Assembly: GCA_029938745.1 (NCBI GenBank) | Contig: JAOZUJ010000069.1 | Location: forward strand, 1 to 5,069 | Direction of reading: 5' to 3' | Length of the DNA: 5,069 nt | Origin: Candidatus Moraniibacteriota bacterium | GTDB lineage: Bacteria > Patescibacteriota > Minisyncoccia > Moranbacterales > GCA-2747515 | Shown: one piece after another, positions 4,165 to 5,069 of the stretch | Position numbering within the stretch: the first letter of the stretch is position 1 | Layout: every line of letters starts with the position of its first letter | Notes under the pieces: generated by a model | What the model was told of the DNA's origin: nothing | The model's database searches: none | The model's input: the letters and a program-made list of their open reading frames with translations, nothing else | Translations under genes and position numbers: made by a program

Positions 4165-5069
4165 ATGACAGATAAAAAACGAGAAAAACAAGTTGATGAG
4201 GTGTTAGACAGAGGTATTTTGAAGGATTTTTTGCCTACCAAAGAAAAATTTCGGGATAGACTCCTTAGTGGAGATAAATTACGATTTTATATGGGCTTTG
4301 ATCCTACAGCAAAGGCATTGCACTTGGGACATGCTCAAAATTTAATGGTTTTGGAAGATTTTCGTAAACTTGGACATGAAGTCATATTTCTTATTGGTGA
4401 TTTTACCGGCATGATCGGGGATCCAGGTGATAAATCAGCAGCGCGTATCAAACAAACACCTGCAGATGTACAAGAAAATTTCAAAGGTTGGATAGATCAA
4501 GTAAAAAATATTGCGAATTTTGAAGATGAAGAAAATCCATTTTTAGTGAAATATAATTCTGAATGGTTGGGAAAATTAAATTTTGCAGAAGTATTAGAAT
4601 TGGCAGGAAATTTTACAGTACAGCAAATGCTTGAGCGAGATATGTTTGAAAATAGAATGAAAAAAGGAACACCAATTTATCTTCATGAGTTTTTGTATCC
4701 GCTTATGCAGGGATATGACAGCGTTGCGATGGATGTGGATGTTGAGATGTGTGGGACAGATCAGATCTTCAATGCACTTGCAGGACGAACTCTCATGCAA
4801 AAACTAAAAGGAAAAGAAAAATTTGTGATTGCAAACCATCTAATTGCTGATGAAATCACGGGGCAACTCATGTCCAAATCTAATAATACTGGTATATTTC
4901 TTGATTTATCTGCTAACAATTTATTTGGAGCGGTTATGGCACAGTCTGATGGAATGATACGTCCATTGGCAGTGGGATGTACGAGATTGAGTCTAGAAAA
5001 AATTGAAGAAATGTCAAAACAAGAAAATCCTCGTGATGCAAAGATAGAACTTGCATTTGAAATTACAAA
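4165..5069 (+). CDS. tyrS: Tyrosyl-tRNA synthetase, C-terminus cut by window end
   Basis: A class I aminoacyl-tRNA synthetase that attaches tyrosine to tRNA-Tyr in the cytosol. The 301 complete codons present cover the catalytic domain and run open off the window; the remainder, including any S4-like RNA-binding domain, lies outside. Visible motifs are YMGFDPTA at 42-49, the HIGH-type HLGH at 53-56, IGDFTGMIGDPG at 77-88, the tyrosine-binding Y178-xxx-Q182-xx-D185 in YPLMQGYDS, GTDQ at 197-200, and the KMSKS loop as LMSKS at 235-239. NPRDAKIELAFEI near the end is also typical of the family. The KMSKS-like rather than KFGKT-like loop places it with the second bacterial TyrRS subfamily. The ATG at 4165 gives a charged N-terminal helix of normal length. 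No Shine-Dalgarno and no clear promoter are visible; the leader has a hairpin at 4110-4129. Confidence 0.96.
   Translation, partial: MTDKKREKQVDEVLDRGILKDFLPTKEKFRDRLLSGDKLRFYMGFDPTAKALHLGHAQNLMVLEDFRKLGHEVIFLIGDFTGMIGDPGDKSAARIKQTPADVQENFKGWIDQVKNIANFEDEENPFLVKYNSEWLGKLNFAEVLELAGNFTVQQMLERDMFENRMKKGTPIYLHEFLYPLMQGYDSVAMDVDVEMCGTDQIFNALAGRTLMQKLKGKEKFVIANHLIADEITGQLMSKSNNTGIFLDLSANNLFGAVMAQSDGMIRPLAVGCTRLSLEKIEEMSKQENPRDAKIELAFEIT

Noticed and set aside
97..5069. UGA recoding to glycine as in Gracilibacteria/Absconditabacteria
   Set aside because: The long conserved genes use GGN for glycine at conserved sites and have no in-frame TGA; only the doubtful short ORF would need it.

Overview
The window looks like chromosomal DNA from an AT-rich bacterium, most likely a Patescibacteria/CPR (Parcubacteria-like) lineage. 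Reasons: compact genes; all four complete main genes end in TAA; there is no Shine-Dalgarno sequence before any recognisable gene; and two copies of a CCTRCCTACCGGCAGGCAGG palindrome occur, a repeat type I associate from memory with such genomes. The placement is an inference, since the window has no rRNA or marker tree. The standard genetic code fits: the long genes contain no in-frame TGA.

Layout. 1-96: a GC-rich palindrome flanked by a 12-bp direct repeat. 97-1011 (+): family II (Mn-dependent, DHH) inorganic pyrophosphatase. 1012-1184: spacer with the second palindrome and weak AT hairpins. 1185-1760 (+): rubrerythrin of classical architecture. Eight bases later, 1769-2698 (+): soluble GGDEF diguanylate cyclase with a charged helical N-terminus. 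2721-2763: strong bidirectional terminator. 2771-3274 (-): three-TM membrane protein, transcribed convergently from a near-consensus sigma70 promoter. 3275-4006: about 730 bases without a recognisable protein gene. 4007-4102 (+): possible 31-aa one-TM microprotein. 4165-5069 (+): tyrosyl-tRNA synthetase, cut by the window end.

The unusual part is 3400-3948. A GC-rich island (53% GC over 3481-3720, counted by hand, against 20% just beside it at 3301-3360) carries several long helices. On the minus strand it is framed by a TTGACA-17-TAACAT promoter (3955-3983) and an intrinsic terminator (3400-3439). The simplest reading is an independently transcribed structured noncoding RNA of about 550 nt. 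I could not match it to tmRNA, RNase P, SRP, 6S, T-box or other RNAs whose signatures I know. It is the best candidate here for something undescribed.

The protein genes are mostly housekeeping or stress functions: pyrophosphate removal, peroxide reduction, c-di-GMP signalling and tRNA charging. The only tight pairing is rubrerythrin with the GGDEF protein, which suggests co-transcription and perhaps a redox-signalling link.
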